A stretch of DNA of 20,497 bases from a virus. The stretch is from positions 1 through 20,497 of IMG/VR virus record IMGVR_UViG_3300009599_000081; one strand, 5' to 3'. Both the position numbers and the translations under genes were made by a program. The notes under the pieces were generated by a model, which was not told the origin of the DNA, did no database searches, and saw nothing but the letters and a program-made list of their open reading frames with translations. Of the stretch, positions 1 to 5,917 are shown one piece after another. The first letter of the stretch is position 1; each line of letters opens with the position of its first letter.

Positions 1-127
1 CGTTGTTCTCGTCGTGGATGGACTCGTCGATGGCGATCTTCGTCTCCCCCTGAACCTTCTTGATCAGCGTCAGGACGCTGTTGCTGGAGGAGTTCTGGCT
101 GTAGTCCTCGAACTCCGGCGTCCCCAT
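1..127 (-). CDS. Partial GC-rich ORF of unknown function, open at the window edge
   Basis: Reading the minus strand from the ATG at 127-125 gives about 42 residues with no stop before the edge, beginning MGTPEFEDYSQ and continuing through LTLIKKVQGETK. About 40 of the 41 codons after the ATG end in G or C, and the segment is roughly 58% GC, while the neighbouring phage genes are clearly AT-richer. Such third-position bias is hard to get by chance and suggests a real coding sequence from a high-GC genome. No Shine-Dalgarno sequence precedes the ATG. I do not recognise the protein. The frame stays open for some distance upstream of the ATG, so the start is uncertain. It does not look like a gene of the phage that fills the rest of the window; a chimeric assembly or clone junction is a likely explanation. 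Confidence 0.4.
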   Translation of the reverse strand, partial: MGTPEFEDYSQNSSSNSVLTLIKKVQGETKIAIDESIHDENN

Positions 128-191
128 TTCATACGCATATAAAAGCACAAGCCATTTAAAGTCTCTGGTAGCCCCTTTATATACGCACAAT

Positions 192-212
192 AAAAGCCTT
201 TGGTGGCCTTTT
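192..212. other. Weak hairpin with A-run and T-run flanks (possible bidirectional terminator)
   Basis: AAAAGCC at 192-198 can pair with GGCCTTTT at 205-212 with one bulged C, around a six-base loop. Either strand then ends in a T-run, as in small bidirectional intrinsic terminators. The stem has only three G-C pairs and a bulge, so function is doubtful. Confidence 0.25.
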
Positions 213-242
213 GTGTGGCCTTAGTGCCCCCGTCCCCTATTA

Positions 243-263
243 AATGCGAATGATTATCATTTC
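243..263. promoter_or_regulatory. Fur-box-like palindrome
   Basis: Positions 249-261 read AATGATTATCATT, a perfect 6-1-6 inverted repeat identical to the inner 13 bases of the classical Fur box (GATAATGATWATCATTATC). On the minus strand the extended site reads AAATGATAATCATTCGCATT, close to the overlapping-heptamer form of Fur sites in gammaproteobacteria. No iron gene is visible nearby. The site sits in the non-coding terminal region, 116 bases upstream of the GC-rich partial ORF. A chance match in AT-rich DNA is possible, so only the sequence match is certain. Confidence 0.35.
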
Positions 264-335
264 CAGGGCTGCCAAGGGGGGAAACCCTCCGTGCCCCATA
301 TGGTATACCCTCTCAGATTTTTCTGTGAAAATAAG

Positions 336-376
336 CCTCCTCCTTTCTACTCTTATAAGTAGGTGTAAGGAGGAGG
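336..376. other. Nested inverted repeat (10-bp outer stem, 5-bp inner stem)
   Basis: Outer arms CCTCCTCCTT (336-345) and AAGGAGGAGG (367-376) are perfect complements. Inside, CTACT (347-351) pairs with AGTAG (358-362) around a six-base loop, with a 1/4-base internal loop. The right arm lies inside the first copy of the 52-bp repeat, while the left arm lies outside it. In the second copy the right arm carries a G to T change and has no partner arm. It could be a structure involved in transcription pausing or DNA processing next to the genome end. On the minus strand it is followed only by a weak T-tract, so it is not a clear terminator. Confidence 0.5.
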
Positions 377-452
377 AATTAGAGCACTATTTAACTATAT
401 ACTCTTATAAGTAGGTGTAAGGAGTAGGAATTAGAGCACTACTTAACTATAT
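349..452. repeat. Tandem direct repeat, two 52-bp units
   Basis: Units 349-400 and 401-452 match at 50 of 52 positions, differing at 373/425 (G/T) and 390/442 (T/C). Each unit contains CTTATAAG, GTAGGTGTAAGGAG and TTAGAGCACT. The copies are adjacent with no spacer. The position just past the large terminase suggests duplicated regulatory or packaging signals. Confidence 0.95.
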
Positions 453-461
453 ACTATAGTA
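452..461. promoter_or_regulatory. TACTATAGTA palindrome, candidate phage-polymerase promoter core
   Basis: The ten bases are a perfect palindrome and contain ACTATAG, the conserved -6 to +1 segment of T7, SP6 and K11 type promoters. The upstream recognition part does not match any promoter I know on either strand. T7 has its last promoter (phi OR) in the equivalent place. This is a position-plus-core argument only. Confidence 0.2.
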
Positions 462-491
462 ACCCGGGGGGGACCCTCCGATAGTGCAACT

Positions 492-2159
492 TTAGAACCA
501 TATATCCTTATTACTTTTTGGACTAAGCGTATTAATACCACCTAAGAACTTCTCTAACTCAGCCTCAAGTATAGCCTGTTTGTTGTCTTCCATGATCTGG
601 TCTGCATCCGCAGCCATCTGTTCGACCCAATACTGGACAGCCATAGCTACCACATCCAATCTATCGTCATGTGCAAGGGACCCTCGGTCCTTTGTTATGC
701 GAGTCATTTGGTAAGTTAGCATATATCTTTGAGCTTTCTCAGGGGGATGATGTTGTACACTCTCATAATCGTTGCGGATTACTTCAGGATCTATGATTAG
801 CTTGTGCTGGTTCATAACAGGCTCAAGTGTATCAATGATACGAAGCTCTTTCTGCTTGCTATGCCTAACCTCTTCCATGCTTACAGGGTAAGTACGCTGT
901 ATGTATGGCTTGAATAGCTCTGAGAACATGCCATCACCAAAGTTACTCTCTATCAAAACAGTATTAACCTTATGCTTTTTAGCTATATCGGCTAGTGTTT
1001 GGAGTGTCTTTTGGTCATAACCACCATCTATACCGCCTGCTTCTACAAGATAGAGATAACCAGCCAGCATTTTGACTACAGCATAGCCAGTTTCGTCAGC
1101 ACCACGACCAGAAGGGTCTATTGCAAGTACAGATCCGTCATAGTCTCTGTAAGCTCCTAGAAGCTCCTCTGGTGCGTAGTAACGATCACCACTAAGGCCA
1201 ACATTAGGCAGGTCTGTAAGGGGCTTCATGATGCCATACAGAGGCTTCTCAGGGCCTTTGTCAGAATCACACGACATAACCATAAGATCCCTAAGTCTGA
1301 GTGGGTATCTGTTTGCATCGGAGAGAGAAGTATCCAGCATAAACTGCAAAGCAAACCCAGAGCGTCCATAAGACAGCTCACGTTCAATCAGATCCTCTTC
1401 ATCAAAGCGATCAGGGTCTGTAGGTGTACCTTGTAGGCTTTCATCATACTCAATCTTTTCGTAAAGCATGGGTGCTAGGCGTGAACCATAGCTCTTCTCT
1501 ATTTTCTCTAGTGTAGGATAACGAGCAGGCCAGATTCTCATGTCATAGCCACGCTCAGTTAGCGTATTGTACAAGGACATTTCGCACTGAGGAGTACCAA
1601 GGTAGATGATACGTCCATCAGGTTTTAGTACCGCATCAAATTCCTTAACAGCCTCAGAGAGTTTCTCTCGCATCATCTGTGTCATGGAGTTGTTGGGTAC
1701 TTCTATGTCATCAGCAATGATAATGTCTGCACGAGAGCCTGTAAGCTGCCCTGTGATGCCCACAGACTTAACTGAGGGCGAACCACTGGCCTTAGCTGGA
1801 GCAACGTCAAAGGCGATTTTAGACCACCTCTGGTCGCCCCTAGCTACTAGGTGTTGACATATAGGAAGCTCAAGGATGATCCTCTGTGTAAAGGTAGAGA
1901 AATCATCTGCACGAGACTTAGATGCTGAGACCACCATGAATTTCTTTTCAGGATCTAGGAGTAGTTGGTGTACTACAAACGCACAGGTAACGTATGACTT
2001 GCCGACACCACGGAACGCTTCTGTTATGGTTCGTCTTGGTCCATTTTGTAGGAAGTCAGCAATGTCATACTGTACTGGAGTTGGGTCTGGTAAGTTTAAG
2101 TGCTTCCAGACCAGATACATGAAGTTACGAAAGTCATGCAAAGGTTCAGGGATATTCAT
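492..2159 (-). CDS. Terminase large subunit (T7 gp19 / DNA maturase B type)
   Basis: This is the ATP-driven packaging motor and nuclease that loads phage DNA into the prohead. The 555-residue length is close to T7 gp19. Visible motifs are the Walker A FRGVGKS at about 49-55, Walker B IIIADDIE at 146-153, a coupling motif LGTPQ near 187, then a C-terminal RNase H-like nuclease domain with acidic residues in LAIDPSGRG (about 345-353), LIESNFGDG (402-410) and HDDRLD (497-502). The ATG overlaps the stop of the phoH-like gene by one base (TAATG), with AAGAAGG upstream as ribosome binding site, so translation is probably coupled. It is the last gene of the late block before the non-coding terminal region. 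Confidence 0.96.
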   Translation of the reverse strand: MNIPEPLHDFRNFMYLVWKHLNLPDPTPVQYDIADFLQNGPRRTITEAFRGVGKSYVTCAFVVHQLLLDPEKKFMVVSASKSRADDFSTFTQRIILELPICQHLVARGDQRWSKIAFDVAPAKASGSPSVKSVGITGQLTGSRADIIIADDIEVPNNSMTQMMREKLSEAVKEFDAVLKPDGRIIYLGTPQCEMSLYNTLTERGYDMRIWPARYPTLEKIEKSYGSRLAPMLYEKIEYDESLQGTPTDPDRFDEEDLIERELSYGRSGFALQFMLDTSLSDANRYPLRLRDLMVMSCDSDKGPEKPLYGIMKPLTDLPNVGLSGDRYYAPEELLGAYRDYDGSVLAIDPSGRGADETGYAVVKMLAGYLYLVEAGGIDGGYDQKTLQTLADIAKKHKVNTVLIESNFGDGMFSELFKPYIQRTYPVSMEEVRHSKQKELRIIDTLEPVMNQHKLIIDPEVIRNDYESVQHHPPEKAQRYMLTYQMTRITKDRGSLAHDDRLDVVAMAVQYWVEQMAADADQIMEDNKQAILEAELEKFLGGINTLSPKSNKDIWF

Positions 2160-2869
2160 TAAATGCCTTCTTTGTAGAACATCCTTACCATTTGAGCGCA
2201 GGTGTCGGACCGAACTATGTCGTTCAGGTCAAACGTGGTGACTGAGCAGCCATCAGGCGAGTGTTTCTCTACAAGGTCTACGAACTGCATTAGTCCAGAT
2301 CGTGTACGCAGGTCTGATTGCTTAGGGTCACCCATGAGGACGAGTACGCTACCCTCCCCAATACGAGTGGTGATAGCTTTAACTTCGTCTATTGTAAGCT
2401 GTTGGGCTTCATCTACGAGAACTATAGCGTCTTTAAAGCTACGTCCTCGGATAGTCTCAATGGAGACTGTCTCTATCTGTTGGTTTTTAACCAGATATTC
2501 ATAGAATCCATTACCCAGACCATAACGTAATACGTCTGTCATAGGTAACATCCAAGGAATAAGCTTCTCTTCTAGCGTTCCTGGAACTGCACCTAAAGAT
2601 TTACCTGTAGGTACGTTGGCTCTTGTAAGGATAATTTTGTTTATTTGCCCTTTAGACAACCACGAGGCGGCTTTCATGCAGCAGGTATAGGTTTTACCAG
2701 TACCAGCAGGGCCTAAAGCCACCACTAAGCTCTCATGATCTAGGTCATAGTAGAGTTCAGCTTGTGATTGTGTCTTGGGGTGATAAGTTACTTCAGGTCT
2801 ATTCAGAATTTTATCTTCATTGTGACGCTGTTTCTTAGGACGATCCTTGCGTATTTGGCGCTTTGCCAT
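2159..2869 (-). CDS. phoH: PhoH-like P-loop ATPase
   Basis: This is a 236-residue PhoH-family protein. Walker A is GPAGTGKT at 53-60, Walker B VLVDEAQ at about 150-156, followed by GDPKQSDL (180-187) and a conserved DIVRSD near 217, all typical of PhoH ATPases. The N-terminus (about 1-20) is very basic. PhoH is common as an accessory gene in marine phages. It is linked to phosphate starvation in E. coli and proposed to act in RNA or nucleotide metabolism, but its role in phages is not settled. Here it lies between the terminase subunits, six bases after the small subunit and overlapping the large subunit by one base, with GAGG just upstream of the ATG. It is therefore expected to be made late, with the packaging proteins. 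Confidence 0.95.
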   Translation of the reverse strand: MAKRQIRKDRPKKQRHNEDKILNRPEVTYHPKTQSQAELYYDLDHESLVVALGPAGTGKTYTCCMKAASWLSKGQINKIILTRANVPTGKSLGAVPGTLEEKLIPWMLPMTDVLRYGLGNGFYEYLVKNQQIETVSIETIRGRSFKDAIVLVDEAQQLTIDEVKAITTRIGEGSVLVLMGDPKQSDLRTRSGLMQFVDLVEKHSPDGCSVTTFDLNDIVRSDTCAQMVRMFYKEGI

Positions 2870-2875
2870 AAATCC

Positions 2876-3088
2876 TCACTGAATTTTCTCAGAATATTCA
2901 AATGGAAGTTTCTCCAAAAGATTTCCCAAGGGGGATTCAGCAGTTACTACGTCAAGGGTTGCATTATTGTCTTTAAGAAATTTTACAGCAACGGACAACT
3001 CAGATGCTGAAGCTTCGCCAGATTGCACTCGGCCTAATAGTTCCTTGGCCGTGGCATCATGAAGCAAATCTAGGAGTGTTTTTTCCAT
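2876..3088 (-). CDS. Terminase small subunit (T7 gp18 / DNA maturase A type)
   Basis: The 70-residue protein has the pattern of T7-like small terminase subunits: an N-terminal helix (LLDLLHDATAKELLGRV), then GEASASELSVAVKFLKDNN and a short C-terminal tail. It would recognise the concatemer and guide the large subunit. It is shorter than T7 gp18 (89 residues), mainly at the C-terminus. It sits six bases after the endolysin gene and just before phoH. The ribosome binding site (GGGTAAAAC) is weak. The family call rests on sequence style plus position next to the large subunit. Confidence 0.85.
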   Translation of the reverse strand: MEKTLLDLLHDATAKELLGRVQSGEASASELSVAVKFLKDNNATLDVVTAESPLGNLLEKLPFEYSEKIQ

Positions 3089-3094
3089 TACGTT

Positions 3095-3748
3095 TTACCC
3101 AGTTTTGAGTTCTGTTGTGTATTTCTTACCTTTGTAAGTGAATACTTTTTTTCCATCCGCACGAGCTGTTTGGAATGCCTTTCCGAAAGTTGTTATCTCT
3201 TTCTTTTCAGGAGAGTTTTTAGGAACAAGTTCCATCTCTTTCTTTTCAAATGTAGATATATTGTAAGCAGCATTACGAGTTTCTTCTGCTCGCGTTGTCC
3301 ACCCATTTTTAAAATCTTCCCAATCTTCATGGTTCATATATAAGTCCATGCGTTTTTCTGTGAGCGTGTCTAGCAGGGTATCGCCATTATCTACCCAAGC
3401 ATTCTCAATAGCTTTAATGGTTTCGTCACCTACCTTACCATCAACCTTAGCGCCTACAGCTTTTTGTATCATTTTTGTAGCACCACTCACACCAGAGTTA
3501 ATAGCAAGATCAAAAAACATTAGAGCTACTGGAGTAGGAACATGGTCACCCTTGATTTTATCCCAGTAGTCTCGCTTATATAGTTCTCTTGCTCTTTCTA
3601 GTGTTAGGTTTGGTATATCTTCGTTTGGGTAGGATTTCTTTGAGATACCAAACTTTGTCTCCCCACCATTATCTTTGGGGTGGTCTACATAACCTTTCTC
3701 AAGGTCGAGAACAAAGTCTTCGATCATTCTATAATCAGGGTTTATCAT
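3095..3748 (-). CDS. Endolysin, GH108-type N-acetylmuramidase with C-terminal phage motif
   Basis: This 217-residue protein would cleave the glycan strands of peptidoglycan at lysis. The GH108 signature is clear: Glu17 in LEKGY as predicted catalytic residue, then DHPKDNGGETKFGIS (22-36) and DYWDKIKGD, followed by a second helical domain (about 80-150) with FFDLAINSG and VDGKVGDETI resembling the family's peptidoglycan-binding part. There is no signal peptide, so it needs the holin. Residues from about 187 form a separate tail with the pattern F..AF..AR..GKK.F.Y.GK.Y.T, a motif I know from C-termini of varied phage proteins. The start overlaps the holin stop as ATGA. T7 itself uses an amidase (gp3.5) encoded in the middle region, so enzyme type and location differ from T7. 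Confidence 0.93.
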   Translation of the reverse strand: MINPDYRMIEDFVLDLEKGYVDHPKDNGGETKFGISKKSYPNEDIPNLTLERARELYKRDYWDKIKGDHVPTPVALMFFDLAINSGVSGATKMIQKAVGAKVDGKVGDETIKAIENAWVDNGDTLLDTLTEKRMDLYMNHEDWEDFKNGWTTRAEETRNAAYNISTFEKKEMELVPKNSPEKKEITTFGKAFQTARADGKKVFTYKGKKYTTELKTG

Positions 3749-4140
3749 ACTGTTTTCCCTTTTATTTTCTCGTAAGTCCTTAGACCTCCAAGACCTAATA
3801 AGGATAAAGTTAAAGTCATAAGCTCCGCAGCTTGGATAGCTGGCAGCTCGACAGGAATTGTAAGGAAAGAGTTAATCAATCCAGCGAAGGGCAGGATCAG
3901 GAATTGGTACGCAAGACCAATAGCCGATACCCACCCTATAGCTGGTCTCCAGCCAGCGACCCACACAGATCGGTGTTTAGCCTCTTCTATGTTGATCATG
4001 GCTTGGAGGATGTGAGGCTTCTGAAGCATCTCTTCCATTCGGAAACGTGCCGCAGCTTTCTCTTCATCGGACGTAAATAAATCGTCCAGACCATTCATAA
4101 CTCCCTCAGCAATCCCAGCGAAAGGATTGAGTGAAGACAT
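3745..4140 (-). CDS. Holin, 3-TM type (GTA-holin-like)
   Basis: The 131-residue protein has an amphipathic N-terminal part (about 1-58), then hydrophobic segments around 63-80, 76-94 and 104-121, ending in a basic tail (YEKIKGK). The stretch VAGWRPAIGWVSAIGLAYQ is characteristic of the three-transmembrane holin family first described from gene transfer agents. It would make inner-membrane lesions that release the endolysin. It overlaps the endolysin start by four bases (ATGA) and has AAGGA upstream of its own ATG. It is unrelated to the T7 gp17.5 holin. Confidence 0.88.
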   Translation of the reverse strand: MSSLNPFAGIAEGVMNGLDDLFTSDEEKAAARFRMEEMLQKPHILQAMINIEEAKHRSVWVAGWRPAIGWVSAIGLAYQFLILPFAGLINSFLTIPVELPAIQAAELMTLTLSLLGLGGLRTYEKIKGKTV

Positions 4141-4158
4141 AAATTTTCCTTTGGTTAT

Positions 4159-4386
4159 TTAGGAACCTAACCACCTACCAAGTACAGACGTACCTACGCC
4201 CCCTAAACCCATACTCAAAAGCATAGCTCCAGCTAAGAAGCCTTTGCCTTTGACTAGTTGCTTTTCTAGGTCGTTGACACGAGCTGTAAGCTGGTCGGTA
4301 GTTTTTTGGTGTTCTCTAAGTTGTTGTGATAATTGTTCAACGAGAGCGACTAACCGCCCAGCATCATAATCTGACATTGTGGACAT
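4159..4386 (-). CDS. Small coiled-coil membrane protein, probably lysis-related
   Basis: The protein has 75 residues: a heptad-like helical segment (about 10-46, LVALVEQLSQQLREH... RVNDLEKQL), a short basic linker, and one C-terminal hydrophobic segment rich in Gly (about 49-69). This layout resembles XhlA-type or other small holin-associated proteins. It is opposite to an inner-membrane spanin, which has its membrane segment at the N-terminus. It lies 18 bases upstream of the holin gene. The first ATG has AGAGGA six bases upstream; a second ATG four codons on (MSDYD) is also possible. Function is inferred from topology and neighbours only. Confidence 0.75.
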   Translation of the reverse strand: MSTMSDYDAGRLVALVEQLSQQLREHQKTTDQLTARVNDLEKQLVKGKGFLAGAMLLSMGLGGVGTSVLGRWLGS

Positions 4387-4389
4387 TGG

Positions 4390-4590
4390 TTAATCCTCTG
4401 TTTTCTCCTTAATACGAATCCAATAATCACCTAAAGGGTTTTTAAAGTAAGGCGTATCGCCATCTTGAGGCTTCTCTTCAGTCACCGCCCCTTGATCATC
4501 ACGATAAACAATACTTTCAAAGTCTTTTAAGTATATCGGAGTTCCGTATAATTCAGTTTCATATTGAAATAAATTTTCTTTAGTAATCAT
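4390..4590 (-). CDS. Hypothetical protein, 66 residues
   Basis: I do not recognise this protein. It is small, soluble and acidic, beginning MITKENLFQY and ending WIRIKEKTED. I prefer the ATG at 4590: it overlaps the preceding stop as ATGA and has GGAAAG a few bases upstream. An ATG at 4602 would add four residues but overlap the upstream gene by 16 bases. It is followed after three bases by the coiled-coil membrane protein gene, so it belongs to the same operon between the adhesins and the lysis cassette. It could be a small tail-associated protein or a lysis regulator. Confidence 0.7.
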   Translation of the reverse strand: MITKENLFQYETELYGTPIYLKDFESIVYRDDQGAVTEEKPQDGDTPYFKNPLGDYWIRIKEKTED

Positions 4591-5234
4591 ACTGCTTTCC
4601 AATAAACGTACTTTCCACTTTCATCGACAATTTTAGCAGTTACAGGGGCAATCCCTAATAACCTTTTTTGCGTATCTTTTATTTGAGCTACGCCTAATGC
4701 AACCATCGTAGGGCTTGATGTCCTATTTTGCATATTTGTGTCTGGATCGTACAAAAAATATTCATCTTCATCAGCATTGTGGTCCAAATTATCAGGGTGA
4801 AAGCTTCTAATTGTTTCATTACCTTCATCATCTGTGGTTATAGAACCTGTCTGAATAAACGTGTTTAAATTTTGTAATTCAGCATGAGTTAGGCTATCTG
4901 TGTATTCTCTAGCATCTGCTTCATTATCAAACACTTTACCATCAATGCAGTGATACTCTTCAATAGTGTGGTCATTAAAGTAAGTAATTGCTTCTAATCG
5001 CGTAGGTAATTCGTCAGCCCAATCATACCAGCCTTGGATAGTATTATGACCATCTTCGTCATATTCATCAATAAAGGTTTCAAGGTACTCACGATTAGCA
5101 TCAGCTTTAAATGCAACACTTAACTCACCATAATCCCCCTCAGTAATGCCATTCATTTCAAACCAATGTGTAATAGCAGCCAAAGAACCCTCACAGGCTC
5201 CCATATCTTTAAAAAATTCTAATGTAACTTTCAT
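4587..5234 (-). CDS. Hypothetical acidic protein, 215 residues
   Basis: I do not recognise a function. The N-terminus (LEFFKDMGACEGSLAAITHWF, quoted without its first four residues) resembles a short Ala-Cys helical segment seen in assorted phage proteins of unknown function; this is a weak resemblance. The rest is strongly acidic and rich in aromatic residues (DEYDEDGHN, NADEDEYFLYDPD), with no membrane segment or signal peptide. The ATG overlaps the preceding adhesin stop by one base (TAATG). The position after two adhesin-like genes suggests a tail-fibre chaperone or tip component, but no sequence feature proves it. Confidence 0.75.
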   Translation of the reverse strand: MKVTLEFFKDMGACEGSLAAITHWFEMNGITEGDYGELSVAFKADANREYLETFIDEYDEDGHNTIQGWYDWADELPTRLEAITYFNDHTIEEYHCIDGKVFDNEADAREYTDSLTHAELQNLNTFIQTGSITTDDEGNETIRSFHPDNLDHNADEDEYFLYDPDTNMQNRTSSPTMVALGVAQIKDTQKRLLGIAPVTAKIVDESGKYVYWKAV

Positions 5235-5902
5235 TAGCCTACTGCCCCCATTGTTCTACTAGTATTTAAACCGCCGACAAAAGTGACAGAGTGTCCATTA
5301 GTCTGAACAGCCTTTCCTCCTTGGCCTCCAGACTGGACGTATGAAAAACGCGTCCCTGATGAGTAGCCCTGGCTGGTAGGATTTGCTATAAGTAATCTGT
5401 ATGCGTTACCACCACGAGCACCCCAGCCCCCTCCACTACAGGTTGCCCAATACTGCCAATCATAATCGTTAGACCCATACTTCCACCATGCGTTATTGTT
5501 AGATTTGTAAGGGGTTATATGATCCGCCTTCAGTTGGGTATAATCGTATCTGTACCACGTAGTGCCACCACTTGTTTCAACAGTGATATAACCATTAGTT
5601 TGCGCCCAGCTATCAGACTGATGATAGTTAATACGCTGCACAAAATTATCAACAGAATCATATCCTACTGCTGATCCAGCAGCTCCAGGATAACAAAATC
5701 TGTGATCTTGATAAAATACTATACCGCCTGATGTAGAGGAGTATGGAGTGTTTGTGCTAGTATTTAAATAACAAAAACCTGCTCTATTAGAAAGTCTCCC
5801 ATTATTTGTCTCACTTCCATCTGTTCCTGGCATTTTTCTGCCACCAGCGTAGCCATGTACAATCTGCCATTTCGTGTAATGGTCTGGTGTTGAACCGCCC
5901 AT
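5234..5902 (-). CDS. Glycine- and tryptophan-rich putative receptor-binding protein
   Basis: The 222-residue protein is rich in Gly, Ser, Tyr and Trp, as in phage tail-tip adhesins. The N-terminal 150 residues (HYTKWQIVHGYAGGRKMPG; AWWKYGSNDYDWQYWATC) are unfamiliar. The C-terminal part has SGGGWGARGG (156-165) and SGGQGGKAVQTNGHSVTFVG (191-210) and ends GAVG, closely matching the end of glycine-rich gp38-type adhesins that cap tail fibres. The ATG follows AAGGAG at good spacing. It is in the same reading frame as the upstream adhesin gene, only one TAA and five codons apart. It probably contacts the host surface. No enzyme motif is visible. Confidence 0.75.
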   Translation of the reverse strand: MGGSTPDHYTKWQIVHGYAGGRKMPGTDGSETNNGRLSNRAGFCYLNTSTNTPYSSTSGGIVFYQDHRFCYPGAAGSAVGYDSVDNFVQRINYHQSDSWAQTNGYITVETSGGTTWYRYDYTQLKADHITPYKSNNNAWWKYGSNDYDWQYWATCSGGGWGARGGNAYRLLIANPTSQGYSSGTRFSYVQSGGQGGKAVQTNGHSVTFVGGLNTSRTMGAVG

Positions 5903-5917
5903 AATTATACTCCTTAA

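Larger units (their letters stand above)
128..491. other. Non-coding, repeat-rich region beyond the large terminase; likely phage right-end/terminal region
   Basis: I see no convincing gene here. The region lies directly downstream of the large terminase gene, where T7-like phages keep the last late promoter, concatemer-processing site and direct terminal repeat. It holds a 52-bp tandem duplication (349-452), a nested hairpin (336-376), a G-run plus ACCCTCCG element present twice (276-291 and 466-480), an imperfect direct repeat (131-146 and 181-197, shared core ATACGCA then ATAAAAGC), overlapping palindromes CCATATGG and GGTATACC (296-309), a weak hairpin (192-212) and a Fur-box core (249-261). 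Whether a true direct terminal repeat is present cannot be told, because the other genome end is not in the window. Confidence 0.55.

Noticed and set aside
296-309. Overlapping palindromes CCATATGG and GGTATACC considered as operators
   Set aside because: Short self-complementary octamers are not enough to support a binding site without other copies or a matching regulator.
349-452. 52-bp tandem repeat considered as CRISPR or integration site
   Set aside because: Two adjacent copies without spacer, no cas genes, no integrase in the window and no tRNA fragment.
1606-2530. Plus-strand open frames opposite the terminase and phoH genes
   Set aside because: They lie fully inside strongly conserved minus-strand genes, lack ribosome binding sites, and encode no recognisable protein.
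4159-4386. Coiled-coil membrane protein considered as inner-membrane spanin (Rz)
   Set aside because: The hydrophobic segment is at the C-terminus, the reverse of Rz, and no lipoprotein partner is embedded.
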